From NCBI RefSeq assembly GCF_014897705.1, contig NZ_JABUXV010000004.1:62001-126000 (forward strand): DNA of 64,000 nt, written 5' to 3'. The DNA comes from Brachybacterium sp. FME24. GTDB lineage: Bacteria; Actinomycetota; Actinomycetes; Actinomycetales; Dermabacteraceae. Numbering within the stretch: the first letter of the stretch is position 1; the number at the start of each line of letters is the position of its first letter. The translations under genes were made by a program, and so were the position numbers. The notes under the pieces were generated by a model that was not told where the DNA came from, did not search any database, and saw only the letters and a list, made by a program, of their open reading frames with translations. This document shows positions 1 to 9,861 of the stretch, in pieces.

Positions 1-1209
1 ACCGTGATCTGCCGGGCCGATGCCGGCGCCATGGGAGGTTCCCGCTCCGAGGAGTTCCTCCACCCGACAGCGGTGGGCGAGGACACCTTCGTGGTCTCCG
101 ACGGCGGCTACGCGGCGAACGTCGAAGCTGTCACCACCATCGCACCCCCCGCTCTGGATGATGCGGCCATCGCCGCCCTCCCGGCGATGCACGTCGAGGA
201 CACCCCCGGTGCGAGCACCATCGCCGCTCTGACCGATTTCTCCAACCGGGCCTTCCCCGGGAAGGGGCCGATCGCCGCGTCCGGGGAGTGGACCCGCTAC
301 GAGATGCTCAAGCACCTCGTCTACCTGCTGACCTACCCCGACGGCTCCACCGAACCGCTGGTGATCGCGCTGCCCGGCGACCGCGAGATCGACGACAAGC
401 GTCTGGAGACCGCCGTCGCCCCGGCGGTCGCGACCCCGTTCACCGAGGCCGACTTCACGAAGCACCCCGTGCTCAAGAAGGGCTACATCGGCCCGGACGG
501 CCTGGGCACGGAGTCCGATTCGGCGATCCGCTACGTGGTCGACCCCCGCGTGGTGCCCGGCACCTCCTGGGTCGCCGGTGCGGGGGAGAAGGACAAGCAC
601 GTCTACGACCTCGTCTTCGGTCGGGACTTCCACGCCGACGGCACCATCGAGGCCGCCGCGGTGCACGATGGTGATCCGGCTCCCGACGGCTCCGGCCCGA
701 TGCGGCTGACCCGGGGCATGGAGATGGGTCATATCTTCCAGCTGGGTCGCAAGTACGCCGAGGCGCTGGACCTCAAGGTGCTCGACGTCAACGGCAAGAC
801 CGTCGTCGTCACGATGGGCTCCTACGGGATCGGTGTCACTCGCGCGGTCGCCGCGATCGCGGAGCTCCACCACGACGACAAGGGCCTGGTCTGGCCGCGC
901 CAGATCGCCCCGGCGGACGTGCACATCATGGCGACCGGCAAGGGTCAGGAGATCTTCGACGAGGCCGAACGGATCGGGACGGAGCTCGAGGCGCGTGGCC
1001 TCGAGGTGCTCTACGACGACCGCCCCAAGGTCTCCCCGGGTGTGAAGTTCAAGGACGCCGAACTGCTCGGTGTGCCCACCTCCGTGGTGGTCGGCAAGGG
1101 GCTGGCGACCGGTGTCGTCGAGGTCCGCGACCGTGCCCGCGGCACCCTCGAGGAAGTCTCGCCCGCAGACGTCGTCGAGGCCGTGGTCGCGGAGGTCCGC
1201 GGAGCCTGA
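1..1209 (+). CDS. proS: Prolyl-tRNA synthetase, C-terminal part (5' end outside window)
   Basis: Charges tRNA-Pro with proline in the cytoplasm. Only the C-terminal ~402 residues are present; the frame is open from the first base, so the start lies upstream of the window. The class II motif-2/3 neighbourhood is visible: [14 protein letters not shown] at the very start, [16 protein letters not shown] in the middle and [14 protein letters not shown] near residue 275. Between them sits the ~180-residue YbaK-like editing insertion typical of bacterial-type ProRS ([17 protein letters not shown], then [16 protein letters not shown]). The end is the anticodon-binding domain ([15 protein letters not shown], then [23 protein letters not shown]). 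The gene ends at TGA and converges on the DUF4439 gene. Identification is secure. Confidence 0.97.
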   Translation, partial: TVICRADAGAMGGSRSEEFLHPTAVGEDTFVVSDGGYAANVEAVTTIAPPALDDAAIAALPAMHVEDTPGASTIAALTDFSNRAFPGKGPIAASGEWTRYEMLKHLVYLLTYPDGSTEPLVIALPGDREIDDKRLETAVAPAVATPFTEADFTKHPVLKKGYIGPDGLGTESDSAIRYVVDPRVVPGTSWVAGAGEKDKHVYDLVFGRDFHADGTIEAAAVHDGDPAPDGSGPMRLTRGMEMGHIFQLGRKYAEALDLKVLDVNGKTVVVTMGSYGIGVTRAVAAIAELHHDDKGLVWPRQIAPADVHIMATGKGQEIFDEAERIGTELEARGLEVLYDDRPKVSPGVKFKDAELLGVPTSVVVGKGLATGVVEVRDRARGTLEEVSPADVVEAVVAEVRGA

Positions 1210-1217
1210 GCGGCGCG

Positions 1218-1248
1218 GGACGGCCGGCAGCGACCGCTCCGGCCGTCC
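1218..1248. terminator. Bidirectional hairpin between proS and DUF4439 gene
   Basis: A perfect 10-bp inverted repeat (GGACGGCCGG / CCGGCCGTCC) with an 11-base loop lies between two convergent stop codons. There is no T-run, as is common for hairpin terminators in high-GC actinobacteria. It could serve both strands. Confidence 0.6.
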
Positions 1249-1261
1249 GAGGGCGGTCCGG

Positions 1262-2365
1262 TCACCCGCCGTCGCTGACCGCGGGGTCCTCGACCTCGAG
1301 GCTCGGCAACGGCTGCATGCCGCCGGCCAGACCCACCAGCACCTCCGCCTCCTCCATCGCAGCGACGATGGACAGGGGGCGGCGGGCGAACGGGGCCGCT
1401 CCCACCAGAGCGACGTGGTCCACGAGCAGGCCCTGGGCGAGCAGTGTCGGCAGTTCTGCGGCCATCTGCTCGTCCAGCGTGCCGCCGGGCAGAGCGTAGA
1501 CCGCTTGTCGGGGGACCACCGGCGCATCGTCCTGCTCGGCCAGGGCCCCGAGCGCCTCGGCTCGCGCGCGGTGGCGTTCGCTGAGGGTGAGGTTCAGCTC
1601 GCTCTCGTCGGCCGACGTGCGGGCTGCCAGCACCTCGTGCACGTACCCGGCGTACCACTCCTCCTGCTGAGCGCGCTCGATCGTCGAGTGGTAATCGGTC
1701 GCGGCGCCGACCGACGGGGGGTCCGTCGTCGGGATCTCGCGGCTCGGCTCGATCTGCTCGGCCGTGCGGAGTGCGGGGACCTCGCCGGTGTGGGCCGCGA
1801 GATGGAAGCGGCGCACGCTCCAGGCTGTGTGGGCGGCGATCGCTGCCACCGGGCGGGCGAGGGAGCCGGAGACCTGTCGAGCGGCGTCCGTGGCCAGGTC
1901 GCGCAGTTCGACCAGCACGGCGACCATCTCTGCGCCGTCGCTCGGAGCATCGGCCGGAGCAGGGGAAGGGGTCTGGTCCGGTGCCGGATCCGTCGCGACC
2001 GCTTGTTCCCGTTCGGCCTGAGCGCCCGTCAGCAGCGCGCTGCGCTGGGCGGGCAGCGCCGAGACCAGGACCGCGAGGGCGGAGGACAGTGCAGGGTCCG
2101 CGGAGAGGTCCCCTCCCACTGCCTCCACGAGCGCGTCGGCCCCCGAGACGGCCCGATCCAGCACGGCGAGCAGATCGATCCGATACAGGTCGTCGATCCC
2201 GGGTGGAGGCGGCGTATAGGTCTCGGGGCCGCCGAGCCGGATCGGCCCGCACGCCGAGGAGGTGGCCGCGGTGAGCAGTCCGAGCGCACCTGCGGCGCCC
2301 GACCTCAGGACCCGGCGACGGGTGAGGGCGCGGGCTGCGGGGTGGTGATCATCGGGAGGGAGCAC
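1262..2365 (-). CDS. DUF4439-type (ferritin-like) exported lipoprotein
   Basis: A ~367-residue secreted protein of unknown function. The N-terminus has a twin-arginine-like stretch (LTRRRVLRSG) followed by a hydrophobic Ala/Gly/Leu segment ending in TSSACG, a weak lipobox, so it is probably Tat-exported and possibly lipid-anchored. A Pro/Ala/Asp-rich segment splits the middle. The C-terminal ~150 residues (YHSTIERAQQEEWYAGYVHEVLAAR onward) look like the four-helix DUF4439 domain found in actinobacterial ferritin-like proteins. The start is a GTG at 2365, chosen because it gives a sensible signal peptide and lies 6 bases after GAGAAT, a weak -10 that fits the leaderless pattern used elsewhere here; a GTG at 2419 is the alternative. 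The family assignment is from recall and moderately sure. Confidence 0.75.
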   Translation of the reverse strand: MLPPDDHHPAARALTRRRVLRSGAAGALGLLTAATSSACGPIRLGGPETYTPPPPGIDDLYRIDLLAVLDRAVSGADALVEAVGGDLSADPALSSALAVLVSALPAQRSALLTGAQAEREQAVATDPAPDQTPSPAPADAPSDGAEMVAVLVELRDLATDAARQVSGSLARPVAAIAAHTAWSVRRFHLAAHTGEVPALRTAEQIEPSREIPTTDPPSVGAATDYHSTIERAQQEEWYAGYVHEVLAARTSADESELNLTLSERHRARAEALGALAEQDDAPVVPRQAVYALPGGTLDEQMAAELPTLLAQGLLVDHVALVGAAPFARRPLSIVAAMEEAEVLVGLAGGMQPLPSLEVEDPAVSDGG

Positions 2366-2419
2366 AGGAGGATTCTCGCATCGGGGCCGTTCCTGGAGGC
2401 GTCCACAGCTCGCGGACAC

Positions 2420-2425
2420 TATCCT
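2420..2425 (+). promoter_or_regulatory. Candidate -10 (TATCCT) for the rimP–nusA–infB operon
   Basis: TATCCT matches the actinobacterial TANNNT -10 and lies ~75 bases before the rimP start, in the gap between divergent genes. I see no good -35 hexamer, so this rests on the -10 alone. Confidence 0.4.
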
Positions 2426-2498
2426 GGGTCCATCCCGTCGGGCGATTCGTCCCCGACGGACACAAAGGTATCCATATGCAGGAGGAGGTGAGCGAGCG

Positions 2499-3086
2499 AT
2501 GAGCGACCTCGATGGCCAGATGGCCCACACCGCCCTGCGGGAGGCTGCAACCCGGATCCTTGCGGTCCATGACCTCGTGCTCGAGGACATCGTGGTGAAG
2601 GGTCCCCGGTCGATGCCCGAGGTGAGGTTGATCGTGGACCTGCCGGAGGACCAGCTCGGCAGCGCAGACCTCGACGCCGTCGCGACGGCGTCGCGGGAGC
2701 TGTCCGACGTGGTCGACGCCGACGACACGCTGCTGGGTCCGGACCCGGTCGTCCTGGAGATCACCACCCCCGGGGTGGATCGCGAGCTCACCGCTCCGCG
2801 GCACTTCCGTCGTTCCCGTGGTCGCCTGCTGACGCTGACCATCGACGACGTGCCCTACCGCGCCCGGCTGCTCGCCGTCACTGCCGCTGACGTCCTCCTG
2901 CTGCGCCAGGAGCCGGGACGCGATGATCGCGGCCGGCCCCGACGCCGTCCCGACGGCACGCCCGAGCGACTGGAGATCCCGGTCGCCGACGTCACCTCCG
3001 CCCGTGTCGAGGTCGAATTCGACCCGCCCGCCGACATCGCGCAGCTGATCGCTGACGCCGACCCCACCGCACTGAAGGAGAGCTGA
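2499..3086 (+). CDS. rimP: Ribosome maturation factor RimP
   Basis: Cytoplasmic assembly factor for the 30S subunit. At 195 residues it is slightly longer than usual. It shows the RimP N-domain ([13 protein letters not shown] segment, here [20 protein letters not shown]), the family signature around [24 protein letters not shown] at residues ~85–108, and a C-terminal SH3-like domain ending VEFDPP. An insertion rich in Arg/Asp ([14 protein letters not shown]) enlarges the C-domain. The ATG is preceded by an AGGAGG Shine-Dalgarno. It is the first gene of the translation-factor operon, one base ahead of nusA, the usual bacterial arrangement. Confidence 0.95.
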   Translation: MSDLDGQMAHTALREAATRILAVHDLVLEDIVVKGPRSMPEVRLIVDLPEDQLGSADLDAVATASRELSDVVDADDTLLGPDPVVLEITTPGVDRELTAPRHFRRSRGRLLTLTIDDVPYRARLLAVTAADVLLLRQEPGRDDRGRPRRRPDGTPERLEIPVADVTSARVEVEFDPPADIAQLIADADPTALKES

Positions 3087-3087
3087 G

Positions 3088-4128
3088 ATGGACATCGATA
3101 TGGGTGCCCTGCGGGCCCTCGAACGTGAGCGAGACATCCGACTTCCTGTCCTCCTGGACGCGATCCGCTCGGCTCTGCACGCTGCCTACCTGCACACCGA
3201 CCATCCCGTGCGGGATTCCGAGGTGATCATCGACGAGCACACCGGGAAGGTCGCGGTGATCGCCCGGGAACGCGACAGCGACCGCGTGGTGGTGGAGGAG
3301 TGGGACGACACCCCCGAGAACTTCGGGCGGGTGGCGGCCTCGACGGCGCGCCAGGTGATCTTCCAGCGCATCCGTGACCTCGAGGACGAGGCGGTGCTCG
3401 GGGAGTACGCCGATCGTGCCGACGACATCGTCTCCGGCATCATCCAGCAGGGCCGTGATCCCCGCATGGTGCTGGTCGACCTCGGCGAGGTCGAGGCGGT
3501 GCTGCCTCCGCACGAGCGGGTGCCGGGGGAGGACTACTCCCACGGTCGACGATTGCGCGCCTACGTCACCGAGGCGCGTCGTGGGCCGAAGGGACCGCAG
3601 ATCACGCTCTCGCGGTCGCACCCGAACCTGGTGCGGCGCCTGTTCGACCTCGAGGTCCCCGAAGTCGCCGACGGCACGGTCGAGATCGCCGGGCTCGCCC
3701 GCGAAGCCGGTCACCGCACCAAGATGGCCGTCCTGGCGACCGTTCCCGGCGTCAACGCCAAGGGCGCGTGCATCGGCCCCATGGGCGCCCGCGTGCGCTC
3801 GGTGATGAGCGAGCTGGCCGGGGAGAAGATCGACATCGTCGACTTCGACGAGGACCCCGCCACGTACGTCGCCAATGCGCTCTCGCCCTCGAAGGTCACC
3901 AGCGTCACGGTGATCGATGAGGTGGGTCGCGCGGTCCGCGCCATCGTGCCCGAGTCGCAGTTCTCGCTCGCCATCGGCAAGGACGGGCAGAACGCCCGAC
4001 TCGCGGCGAAGCTCACCGGATGGAAGATCGATATCCGCCCGGACAGCGATCCCGTGCCCGAGGCCGCGCACAAGGTCGCACCGGACGCCGAGCCCAGCAC
4101 TCCCGCAGGTCCCGCGGCCGATCTCTGA
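3088..4128 (+). CDS. nusA: Transcription termination/antitermination factor NusA
   Basis: Binds RNA polymerase and nascent RNA to modulate pausing, termination and antitermination. The 346 residues contain the N-terminal polymerase-binding domain (residues 1–~105), an S1 domain (~110–185, [15 protein letters not shown]), and two KH domains (~190–335) with [18 protein letters not shown] and [25 protein letters not shown]. It lacks the acidic C-terminal repeats of E. coli NusA, as is normal for actinobacteria. The start is supported by GGAGA seven bases upstream. It follows rimP by one base and is surely co-transcribed. Confidence 0.97.
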   Translation: MDIDMGALRALERERDIRLPVLLDAIRSALHAAYLHTDHPVRDSEVIIDEHTGKVAVIARERDSDRVVVEEWDDTPENFGRVAASTARQVIFQRIRDLEDEAVLGEYADRADDIVSGIIQQGRDPRMVLVDLGEVEAVLPPHERVPGEDYSHGRRLRAYVTEARRGPKGPQITLSRSHPNLVRRLFDLEVPEVADGTVEIAGLAREAGHRTKMAVLATVPGVNAKGACIGPMGARVRSVMSELAGEKIDIVDFDEDPATYVANALSPSKVTSVTVIDEVGRAVRAIVPESQFSLAIGKDGQNARLAAKLTGWKIDIRPDSDPVPEAAHKVAPDAEPSTPAGPAADL

Positions 4129-4174
4129 GATGTGGCCCACGCCTCGCGGGTGAGGGCGGTCCGTGGCGTTTCCG

Positions 4175-4180
4175 CTACAC
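4175..4180 (+). promoter_or_regulatory. Possible internal -10 (TACACT) ahead of ylxR–infB
   Basis: TACACT lies in the 139-base gap between nusA and ylxR. It fits TANNNT and may give infB an extra promoter, but no -35 is evident. Weak call. Confidence 0.3.
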
Positions 4181-4267
4181 TGGCGAGGCTGTTCGTCCGG
4201 TGGTGACGCAGGCCGTTCGCGGTCGAGGACCCATGCAGACGGAAGCGCTCGGAACGGAGGTGGAGGC

Positions 4268-4573
4268 GTGCTCACCCACCCTTCGCACCCTCCGCCCGAG
4301 CGCACGTGCGTCGGCTGCCATCAGGTGGCTGCGCGCGATCAGTTGGTGCGTCTGGTACGGGAGTCCGCTCCCGACGGCGTCGCCCCGCGAGTCCGCGTCG
4401 ATCCCACCGGATCGGCTCCCGGCCGCGGATCGTGGCTCCACCGCGACGCATCATGTCTCGACCTCGCCCTGCGGCGGGGCGGCTTCGCCAGGTCCTTCCG
4501 GGGCGCGGTCGACACCGGGTCCATAGCCCGGGATCTCGAGAACTCCGATTTCACCCGAACGTGGAACAGGTAG
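4268..4573 (+). CDS. ylxR: YlxR family (DUF448) nucleic-acid-binding protein
   Basis: Small (101 aa) basic protein of the YlxR family, encoded between nusA and infB in many Gram-positive bacteria. It is reported as an RNA-binding or transcription-modulating protein, but its exact role is unsettled. The family signature RTCVGCHQVAARDQLVRLV is at residues ~13–31, followed by PGRGSWLHRDASCLDLALRRGGFARSFR. I chose the GTG at 4268, preceded by GGAGGTGGAGG; the frame stays open further upstream but that extension looks non-coding. Position in the operon supports the call. Confidence 0.92.
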   Translation: MLTHPSHPPPERTCVGCHQVAARDQLVRLVRESAPDGVAPRVRVDPTGSAPGRGSWLHRDASCLDLALRRGGFARSFRGAVDTGSIARDLENSDFTRTWNR

Positions 4574-4668
4574 AAGAACCATGGACATCCGATGAGTACT
4601 CGGCAATGAGCACCTTCAGGAATTAATGGTCCGAGCCCTCTTGTCGGCCGGACCGAGACAGGAGAAAT

Positions 4669-7611
4669 GTGGCTAAGGTCCGCGTCCACGAGCTCGCCAA
4701 GGAGCTCGGACACCCCAGTAAGATCGTTCTGCAGAAGCTGCAGGACATGGGCGAATTCGTTCGCTCCGCCTCCTCGACCATCGAGGCCCCCGTCGCCCGC
4801 CGTCTGCGGGAGGAGCTCCCCACCAAGGGTGGTGACAACACCTCCGCGACGAGCGCCCCGGCACCATCCGCAGCTCGTAAGCCCGGCGGCGCCCCCAAGC
4901 CCGGCAGCGTTCCGAAGCCCGGTGCCAAGCCTGCCGCCACGCCGGCACCGACCGAGCCCGAGCCGTCCGCGCCGGTGACCGAGACGCCCGCCGCAGCCGC
5001 TCCAGCGGCTCCGGCACCGGAGTCCGCCGCCGCGCCGACGCCTGCTGAGGAGCCCGCGACGTCCGATTCAGAGGCGCCCGCAGCGTCTGAGGCGCCCGCA
5101 GCGTCTGCAGCGGACACCAGCACTGCCCCCAAGCCCGGGGGCGAGCGCCCCTCGCCCGCGCCGAAGCCCGGTGGTGAGCGTCCCTCGCCCCGTCCCAGCA
5201 ACGCACGTCCCGGCAACAACCCGTTCGCCAGCTCGCAGGGCATGCCCCGTCCCGGATCCCGCAAGCCGGGCCAGGGCGGCGGCGATCGTCCGCCGCGTGA
5301 GGGCGCTCCGCGTCCGGGCGCTCCCCGTCCCGGCAACAACCCGTTCGCCAGCTCGCAGGGCATGCCTCGCCCCGGGTCCCGTCCCCAGGGCCAGGGCCAG
5401 AGTCAGGGCCGCGGCACTGATCAGGCCGGTACCGCTCGTCCGGCCCGCGAGGGCGCAGCTCCCCGCCCCGGGGGCGGTCCCCGTCCCGGCGCGCCGACCC
5501 CCGGCATCATGCGACAGCACTCCAGCGGCGGTCTTGCCGACGCGCGACCCGGCGGCGACGCCGGTGCTCGCGGTCGCGGAGGCAGGCCCGGTCCCGGTGG
5601 TCGCACCGGCGCTCCCGGTGGCGGCGCTCCCGCTGGCGGCGGTGGCGGCGGTCCCCGCGGTCGCGGCGGTCGCGGCAGCACCCAGGGTGCTTTCGGTCGT
5701 GGCGGCAAGCCCGCACGCTCGCGCAAGTCGAAGCGCGCGAAGCGCGCAGAATTCGAGCAGATGTCGGCACCCGCACCGGGTGGCGTCTCGATTCCCCGCG
5801 GTGACGGCAACACCCCGATCCGCCTGCGCCGCGGAGCATCGCTCTCCGACTTCGCCGACCGCATCGACGTCAACCCCGCGTCACTGATCACCGTCCTGTT
5901 CGCGATGGGCGAGATGGCCACGGCCACGCAGTCCCTCGACGAGGTCACCTTCGACCTGCTCGGCACCGAACTGGGCTACAAGATCGAGATAGTCTCCCCG
6001 GAGGACGAGGAGCGCGAGCTGCTCGGACAGTTCGACATCGATCTCGATGCCGAGCTCGACGCGGAGGACGCAGAAGATCGCGTTCCGCGCCCCCCGGTCG
6101 TCACGGTCATGGGTCACGTCGACCACGGCAAGACCCGACTGCTCGACACGATCCGCAAGGCCACGGTGGGCGCCGGCGAGGCCGGCGGCATCACCCAGCA
6201 CATCGGCGCCTACCAGGTGCAGGCTGAGCACGAGGGTCAGGACCGCGCACTCACGTTCATCGATACCCCGGGTCACGAGGCGTTCACCGCCATGCGTGCC
6301 CGTGGCGCCGACGTCACCGACATCGCGATCCTCGTGGTCGCGGCCGATGACGGCGTGATGCCCCAGACCATCGAGGCGCTCAACCACGCCCAGGCGGCGA
6401 ACGTGCCGATCGTGGTCGCGGTCAACAAGATCGACAAGCCGGGTTCGAACCCGGAGAAGATCCGTCAGCAGCTGACCGAGTACAACCTGATCGCCGAGGA
6501 GTACGGCGGCGACACCATGTTCGTCGACGTCTCCGCCCGCGAGAACCAGAACATCGAGGCGCTGCTCGAAGCGGTCCTGCTCACCGCAGACGCTGCTCTC
6601 GAGCTCACGGCGATCGCCGCCAAGGACGCACGCGGTGTGTCCATCGAGGCCAACCTGGACAAGGGCCGCGGCCCGGTCGCGACGGTTCTGGTCCAGCAGG
6701 GCACGCTGCACGTCGGCGACGCGATCGTCTGCGGCATCGGCCACGGCCGAGTGCGAGCCATGCTCGACGAGAACGGCGAGCATGTCACCGAGGCGGGCCC
6801 GTCCCGCCCCGTGCAGGTGCTCGGCCTGACCTCGGTGCCCGGCGCCGGTGACTCCTTCCTGGTCGCCCAGGACGAGCGCACCGCCCGCCAGATCGCCGAG
6901 AAGCGCGAGGCCGCCAAGCGTGCCGCGTCGCTGTCCAAGGCCCGCAAGCGCATCAGCCTCGAGGACATCAACAAGGCGATGGCCGACGGCAAGGTCGAGA
7001 CGCTCAACCTCATCCTCAAGGGAGACGCCGCAGGTGCGGTCGAGGCCCTGGAGGAGTCGCTGCTCGGCATCGACGTCGGCGAGGGCGTGGATCTGCGCAT
7101 CATCGATCGCGGTGTCGGCGCGATCACGATGAACAACATCAATCTCGCCGTCGCGTCCGATGCGATCATCATCGGCTACAACGTGCGCGCCGAGGGATTG
7201 AACGCGCAGTACGCCGACCGCGAGGGCGTGGAGGTCAAGTACTACAGCGTGATCTACAACGCCATCGACGAGGTCGAGCAGGCTCTCAAGGGCATGCTCA
7301 AGCCGGAGTACGAGGAAGTCGAGCTGGGCTCGGCGGAGATCCGCGAGATCTTCCGGTCCTCCAAGTTCGGCAACATCGCCGGCTCGATTGTGCGCAGCGG
7401 CCTCATGAAGCGAGGCGGCAAGGCACGCATCACCCGCAACGGTGTCGTGGTCACCGAGAGCCTCGAGATCGCGGGACTGCGCCGCTACAAGGACGATGTC
7501 ACCGAGGTCCGAGAGGGCTACGAGTGCGGCATCAACCTGGGGTCGTTCAACGACCTGCAGACCGGTGACGTCATCACGACGTACGAGATGCAGGAGAAGC
7601 CCCGCAGCTGA
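4669..7611 (+). CDS. infB: Translation initiation factor IF-2
   Basis: GTPase that delivers initiator fMet-tRNA to the 30S subunit. At 980 residues it has the long actinobacterial form. The GTG start ([15 protein letters not shown]) is preceded by GGAGA. Residues ~1–55 form the IF2-N motif; ~60–365 are a low-complexity Ala/Pro/Gly/Arg linker containing a duplicated [19 protein letters not shown] block; a second IF2-N motif ([22 protein letters not shown]) precedes the G domain. G-domain motifs are GHVDHGKT (G1), DTPGHEAF (G3) and NKID (G4). Domains II–IV follow and end in the conserved [19 protein letters not shown] segment. Same operon as rimP, nusA and ylxR. Confidence 0.98.
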   Translation: MAKVRVHELAKELGHPSKIVLQKLQDMGEFVRSASSTIEAPVARRLREELPTKGGDNTSATSAPAPSAARKPGGAPKPGSVPKPGAKPAATPAPTEPEPSAPVTETPAAAAPAAPAPESAAAPTPAEEPATSDSEAPAASEAPAASAADTSTAPKPGGERPSPAPKPGGERPSPRPSNARPGNNPFASSQGMPRPGSRKPGQGGGDRPPREGAPRPGAPRPGNNPFASSQGMPRPGSRPQGQGQSQGRGTDQAGTARPAREGAAPRPGGGPRPGAPTPGIMRQHSSGGLADARPGGDAGARGRGGRPGPGGRTGAPGGGAPAGGGGGGPRGRGGRGSTQGAFGRGGKPARSRKSKRAKRAEFEQMSAPAPGGVSIPRGDGNTPIRLRRGASLSDFADRIDVNPASLITVLFAMGEMATATQSLDEVTFDLLGTELGYKIEIVSPEDEERELLGQFDIDLDAELDAEDAEDRVPRPPVVTVMGHVDHGKTRLLDTIRKATVGAGEAGGITQHIGAYQVQAEHEGQDRALTFIDTPGHEAFTAMRARGADVTDIAILVVAADDGVMPQTIEALNHAQAANVPIVVAVNKIDKPGSNPEKIRQQLTEYNLIAEEYGGDTMFVDVSARENQNIEALLEAVLLTADAALELTAIAAKDARGVSIEANLDKGRGPVATVLVQQGTLHVGDAIVCGIGHGRVRAMLDENGEHVTEAGPSRPVQVLGLTSVPGAGDSFLVAQDERTARQIAEKREAAKRAASLSKARKRISLEDINKAMADGKVETLNLILKGDAAGAVEALEESLLGIDVGEGVDLRIIDRGVGAITMNNINLAVASDAIIIGYNVRAEGLNAQYADREGVEVKYYSVIYNAIDEVEQALKGMLKPEYEEVELGSAEIREIFRSSKFGNIAGSIVRSGLMKRGGKARITRNGVVVTESLEIAGLRRYKDDVTEVREGYECGINLGSFNDLQTGDVITTYEMQEKPRS
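5206..5382 (+). repeat. Duplicated 19-residue block in the IF-2 linker
   Basis: Two copies (5206–5262 and 5326–5382) encode the same [19 protein letters not shown] peptide. Their first 41 bases are identical and the copies are 120 bases apart. The near-identity at DNA level, including third positions, points to recent duplication or gene conversion inside the coding region. Confidence 0.85.
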
Positions 7612-7619
7612 TCCGGTAC

Positions 7620-7648
7620 CGGCCGGGCGCCTCTGGGGCGCCCGGCCG
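7620..7648 (+). terminator. GC-rich hairpin after infB
   Basis: A perfect 12-bp stem (CGGCCGGGCGCC / GGCGCCCGGCCG) with a five-base loop starts nine bases after the infB stop. There is no T-tract. It may terminate or attenuate transcription before rbfA, or protect the infB mRNA end. Confidence 0.65.
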
Positions 7649-7976
7649 CCCGCGAGGGAGGATCGACGCCACGCCGCCTCCGCGCGTGGCCAGCACCTGG
7701 GCCTCGCCTCGACGCCGAGCTCTCGCGCCCGATACGCAGGCTCGCCAGGAGGCTGCAGCCTCACGCCGCCGCTCCTGGCGGCGACGCCACCGGAGGCAGT
7801 GACCTGTCGCCCCACCCCACCCCCCATTGGCTCGATGCCCTCGTCGGGATCAGACCGACGGCGTCCAGCACTGATCGCGCTGCCAGAACGCCCGGCAGCG
7901 CTCCCGCGTCGACGTCCTGCGAGGCTCCGGTGGCCCCTGGCACCTGCTGCTGCGTGAGTGCTCGGGTATCGCGCAC
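7649..7976. other. Non-coding gap between infB and rbfA
   Basis: About 330 bases without a recognisable gene. Many relatives carry ylxP (DUF503) between infB and rbfA; I find no trace of its sequence in any frame. Codon pattern in this stretch is not clearly that of a gene on either strand. Confidence 0.5.
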
Positions 7977-8183
7977 GTGGTTACCCGGCATACCCTCAGT
8001 CATGACGAGGCCAGCGAGATGCTGGCCGACGCCGGGCTGCAGGTGATCAGCCGTGACGGCGCCTTCCGCCACCGAGCGGATTCCTCCCTCGACCGCGACG
8101 CCCTGCTCGCGGTCGCCACCGACCATTCCCGCCTCGACGAGCTCGCAGCTCTCGACGCCGACCAGGAGACTGACCGACCATGA
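7977..8183 (+). CDS. Doubtful small ORF overlapping the rbfA start
   Basis: A 68-codon reading frame (GTG start, no Shine-Dalgarno) whose TGA overlaps the rbfA ATG by four bases, the overlap that typically marks translational coupling. An in-frame ATG at the EMLADAGL segment is an alternative start. The peptide is mildly acidic and helical-looking ([15 protein letters not shown], then [19 protein letters not shown]). I recognise no family. It could be a real coupled leader gene or simply open GC-rich sequence. Confidence 0.3.
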   Translation: MVTRHTLSHDEASEMLADAGLQVISRDGAFRHRADSSLDRDALLAVATDHSRLDELAALDADQETDRP

Positions 8184-8707
8184 ACGACAACCCCCGCGCC
8201 CTCAAGCTCGCCGACCGCATCAAGGTCATCGTCGCCACGATGCTCGACACCCGGGTCAAGGATCCGCGTCTCGGCTTCGTGACCATCACTGATGTGCGCG
8301 TCAGCGGCGACCTGCAGCACGCCACCTGCTTCTACACCGTCTTCGGCACCGACGAGGAACGCGAGGGCACCGGCGCTGCGCTGGTCAGCGCCACTGGCAT
8401 GCTCCGCCGTGAGGTGGGGCGTCAGACCGGCGTGCGGCTCACCCCGACGCTCGAGTTCATCGCGGACGCGATCCCGGAGAACGCTCGAGTCATCGAGGAC
8501 CTCCTGTCCGAGGCGCGCGGTCGTGACGCCGAGCTCGCGGAGGCGAAGGAGGGCGCCGCCTATGCCGGAGATGCCGATCCCTACCGCGTGCCGCGTGACG
8601 AGGACGCCGATCTCGACGAAGCAGAGGGCACCGGCCTCGACGACGGCTCGGGCTCGGGCTCGGGCACGGGCACCGACACCGACGGTCGCGGTCGCGAGGA
8701 CGTATGA
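8180..8707 (+). CDS. rbfA: 30S ribosome-binding factor RbfA
   Basis: Cold-adaptation and 16S-maturation factor that binds the 30S subunit near helix 1. Residues 1–~115 form the KH-like RbfA domain ([27 protein letters not shown], then [20 protein letters not shown] and the [22 protein letters not shown] signature). The C-terminal ~55 residues are an extra acidic, Gly/Ser/Asp-rich tail, making 175 residues in all versus ~120–150 in most homologues. AGGAGA stands ten bases before the ATG. Its stop overlaps the truB start by four bases (ATGA), so the two are coupled. Confidence 0.95.
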   Translation: MNDNPRALKLADRIKVIVATMLDTRVKDPRLGFVTITDVRVSGDLQHATCFYTVFGTDEEREGTGAALVSATGMLRREVGRQTGVRLTPTLEFIADAIPENARVIEDLLSEARGRDAELAEAKEGAAYAGDADPYRVPRDEDADLDEAEGTGLDDGSGSGSGTGTDTDGRGREDV

Positions 8708-9657
8708 CCTCGCCGCACGGCATCCTGCTGGTCGACAAGGCACCGGAGCGGACGAGCCACGACGTCGTCGCCCGCGTGCGCTGGTTGCTGGGCACCAAGA
8801 AGGTCGGCCACGCCGGCACCCTGGACCCGATGGCGACCGGACTGCTGATCCTCGGGATCGGCCAGGGCACGCGCCTGCTGACCTACCTCGTGGGCCTGGA
8901 CAAGACCTACGAGGCCACGATCCGTCTCGGACGCGCCACCACCACCGATGACCGTGAGGGCGAGGATCTTGGCATCCACCACGACGCCACCGCTGTGAGC
9001 GACACCGCGATCCAGGAGCAGCTCGAGCTCCTGCGCGGGGACATCCAGCAGGTGCCTTCGACCGTCAGTGCGATCAAGGTCGACGGCAAGCGCGCCTACG
9101 CTCGCGCCCGCGCAGGAGAGAACGTCGAGCTCGCGGCTCGCCCGGTGCGGATCTCCCACCTCGAGGTGACCGGTCGTCGGGAGGTCGAGGGGCATCTCGA
9201 CCTCGACGCCGTGGTCACCTGCTCCTCAGGGACCTACGTGCGAGCGCTGGCGCGCGACCTGGGGGCCGCTCTCGGTGTCGGCGGACATCTCACCGCCCTG
9301 CGCCGCACGAGCATCGGTCCGTTCGCCGTGCAGGACGGCCACAAGGTCCCGGCCCGCGGAGAGGGCGACGACGTCGATCTCCCGCTGGGCGGGCTGGGGG
9401 AGACGGCGGCCCGCGTGCTGCCGGTTCTCACCGTCGACGAGCAGGGAGCGCGCGACCTCGCCGACGGTCGCCCCATCCCGCGCACCGAGGAGCAGGCAGT
9501 CGCACCGGCGGGAGTCCCGCCGGTGCTCCGGCCCGAGGGAGAGGACCGGGACGTCGTCGCCGCCCTGGACCCCCAGGGGGCCCTCTGCGCCGTGCTCCGC
9601 CCCGACGGCTCCCGCTGGCGCCCGGCGATGGTCATCCCGCCCGAGGCCCGCTGCTGA
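8704..9657 (+). CDS. truB: tRNA pseudouridine(55) synthase
   Basis: Isomerises U55 in the T-loop of tRNAs. The N-terminus has [19 protein letters not shown], and the catalytic aspartate is Asp41 in [14 protein letters not shown]. Further signatures are [36 protein letters not shown] and [15 protein letters not shown]. At 317 residues it includes the actinobacterial C-terminal PUA-like extension (residues ~240–317). It is the last gene of the translation operon and is followed by a very strong convergent hairpin. Confidence 0.97.
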   Translation: MTSPHGILLVDKAPERTSHDVVARVRWLLGTKKVGHAGTLDPMATGLLILGIGQGTRLLTYLVGLDKTYEATIRLGRATTTDDREGEDLGIHHDATAVSDTAIQEQLELLRGDIQQVPSTVSAIKVDGKRAYARARAGENVELAARPVRISHLEVTGRREVEGHLDLDAVVTCSSGTYVRALARDLGAALGVGGHLTALRRTSIGPFAVQDGHKVPARGEGDDVDLPLGGLGETAARVLPVLTVDEQGARDLADGRPIPRTEEQAVAPAGVPPVLRPEGEDRDVVAALDPQGALCAVLRPDGSRWRPAMVIPPEARC

Positions 9658-9778
9658 GCAGACGCCTGCCGCCCGGGACCGTCGCCGAAACTCGAGAACC
9701 CTGGAAGGACGGACGTCCCGGCGCCCTAGACAGGTACGGCTCGAGGAGTCGTTCCCGGACGCTCTCTCGTCGGCGCCG

Positions 9779-9840
9779 CCCGCTGACACGACGAAGGCCT
9801 CCCCCGGAGAACCGGGGGAGGCCTTCAGCGTGTCAGCGGG
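9779..9840. terminator. Two-stage bidirectional terminator hairpin (truB / L,D-transpeptidase)
   Basis: Inner perfect 15-bp stem (GAAGGCCTCCCCCGG / CCGGGGGAGGCCTTC, loop AGAA) is flanked by an outer perfect 12-bp stem (CCCGCTGACACG / CGTGTCAGCGGG) with only a 2x2 internal loop. It lies between convergent genes and works on either strand. It is the strongest hairpin in the window. Confidence 0.9.
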
Positions 9841-9861
9841 ATCGTGTCAGCGAGCCGCTGC

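Noticed and set aside
5881..7827. Long minus-strand frame opposite infB
   Set aside because: Mirror of the IF-2 coding frame; no independent signal.
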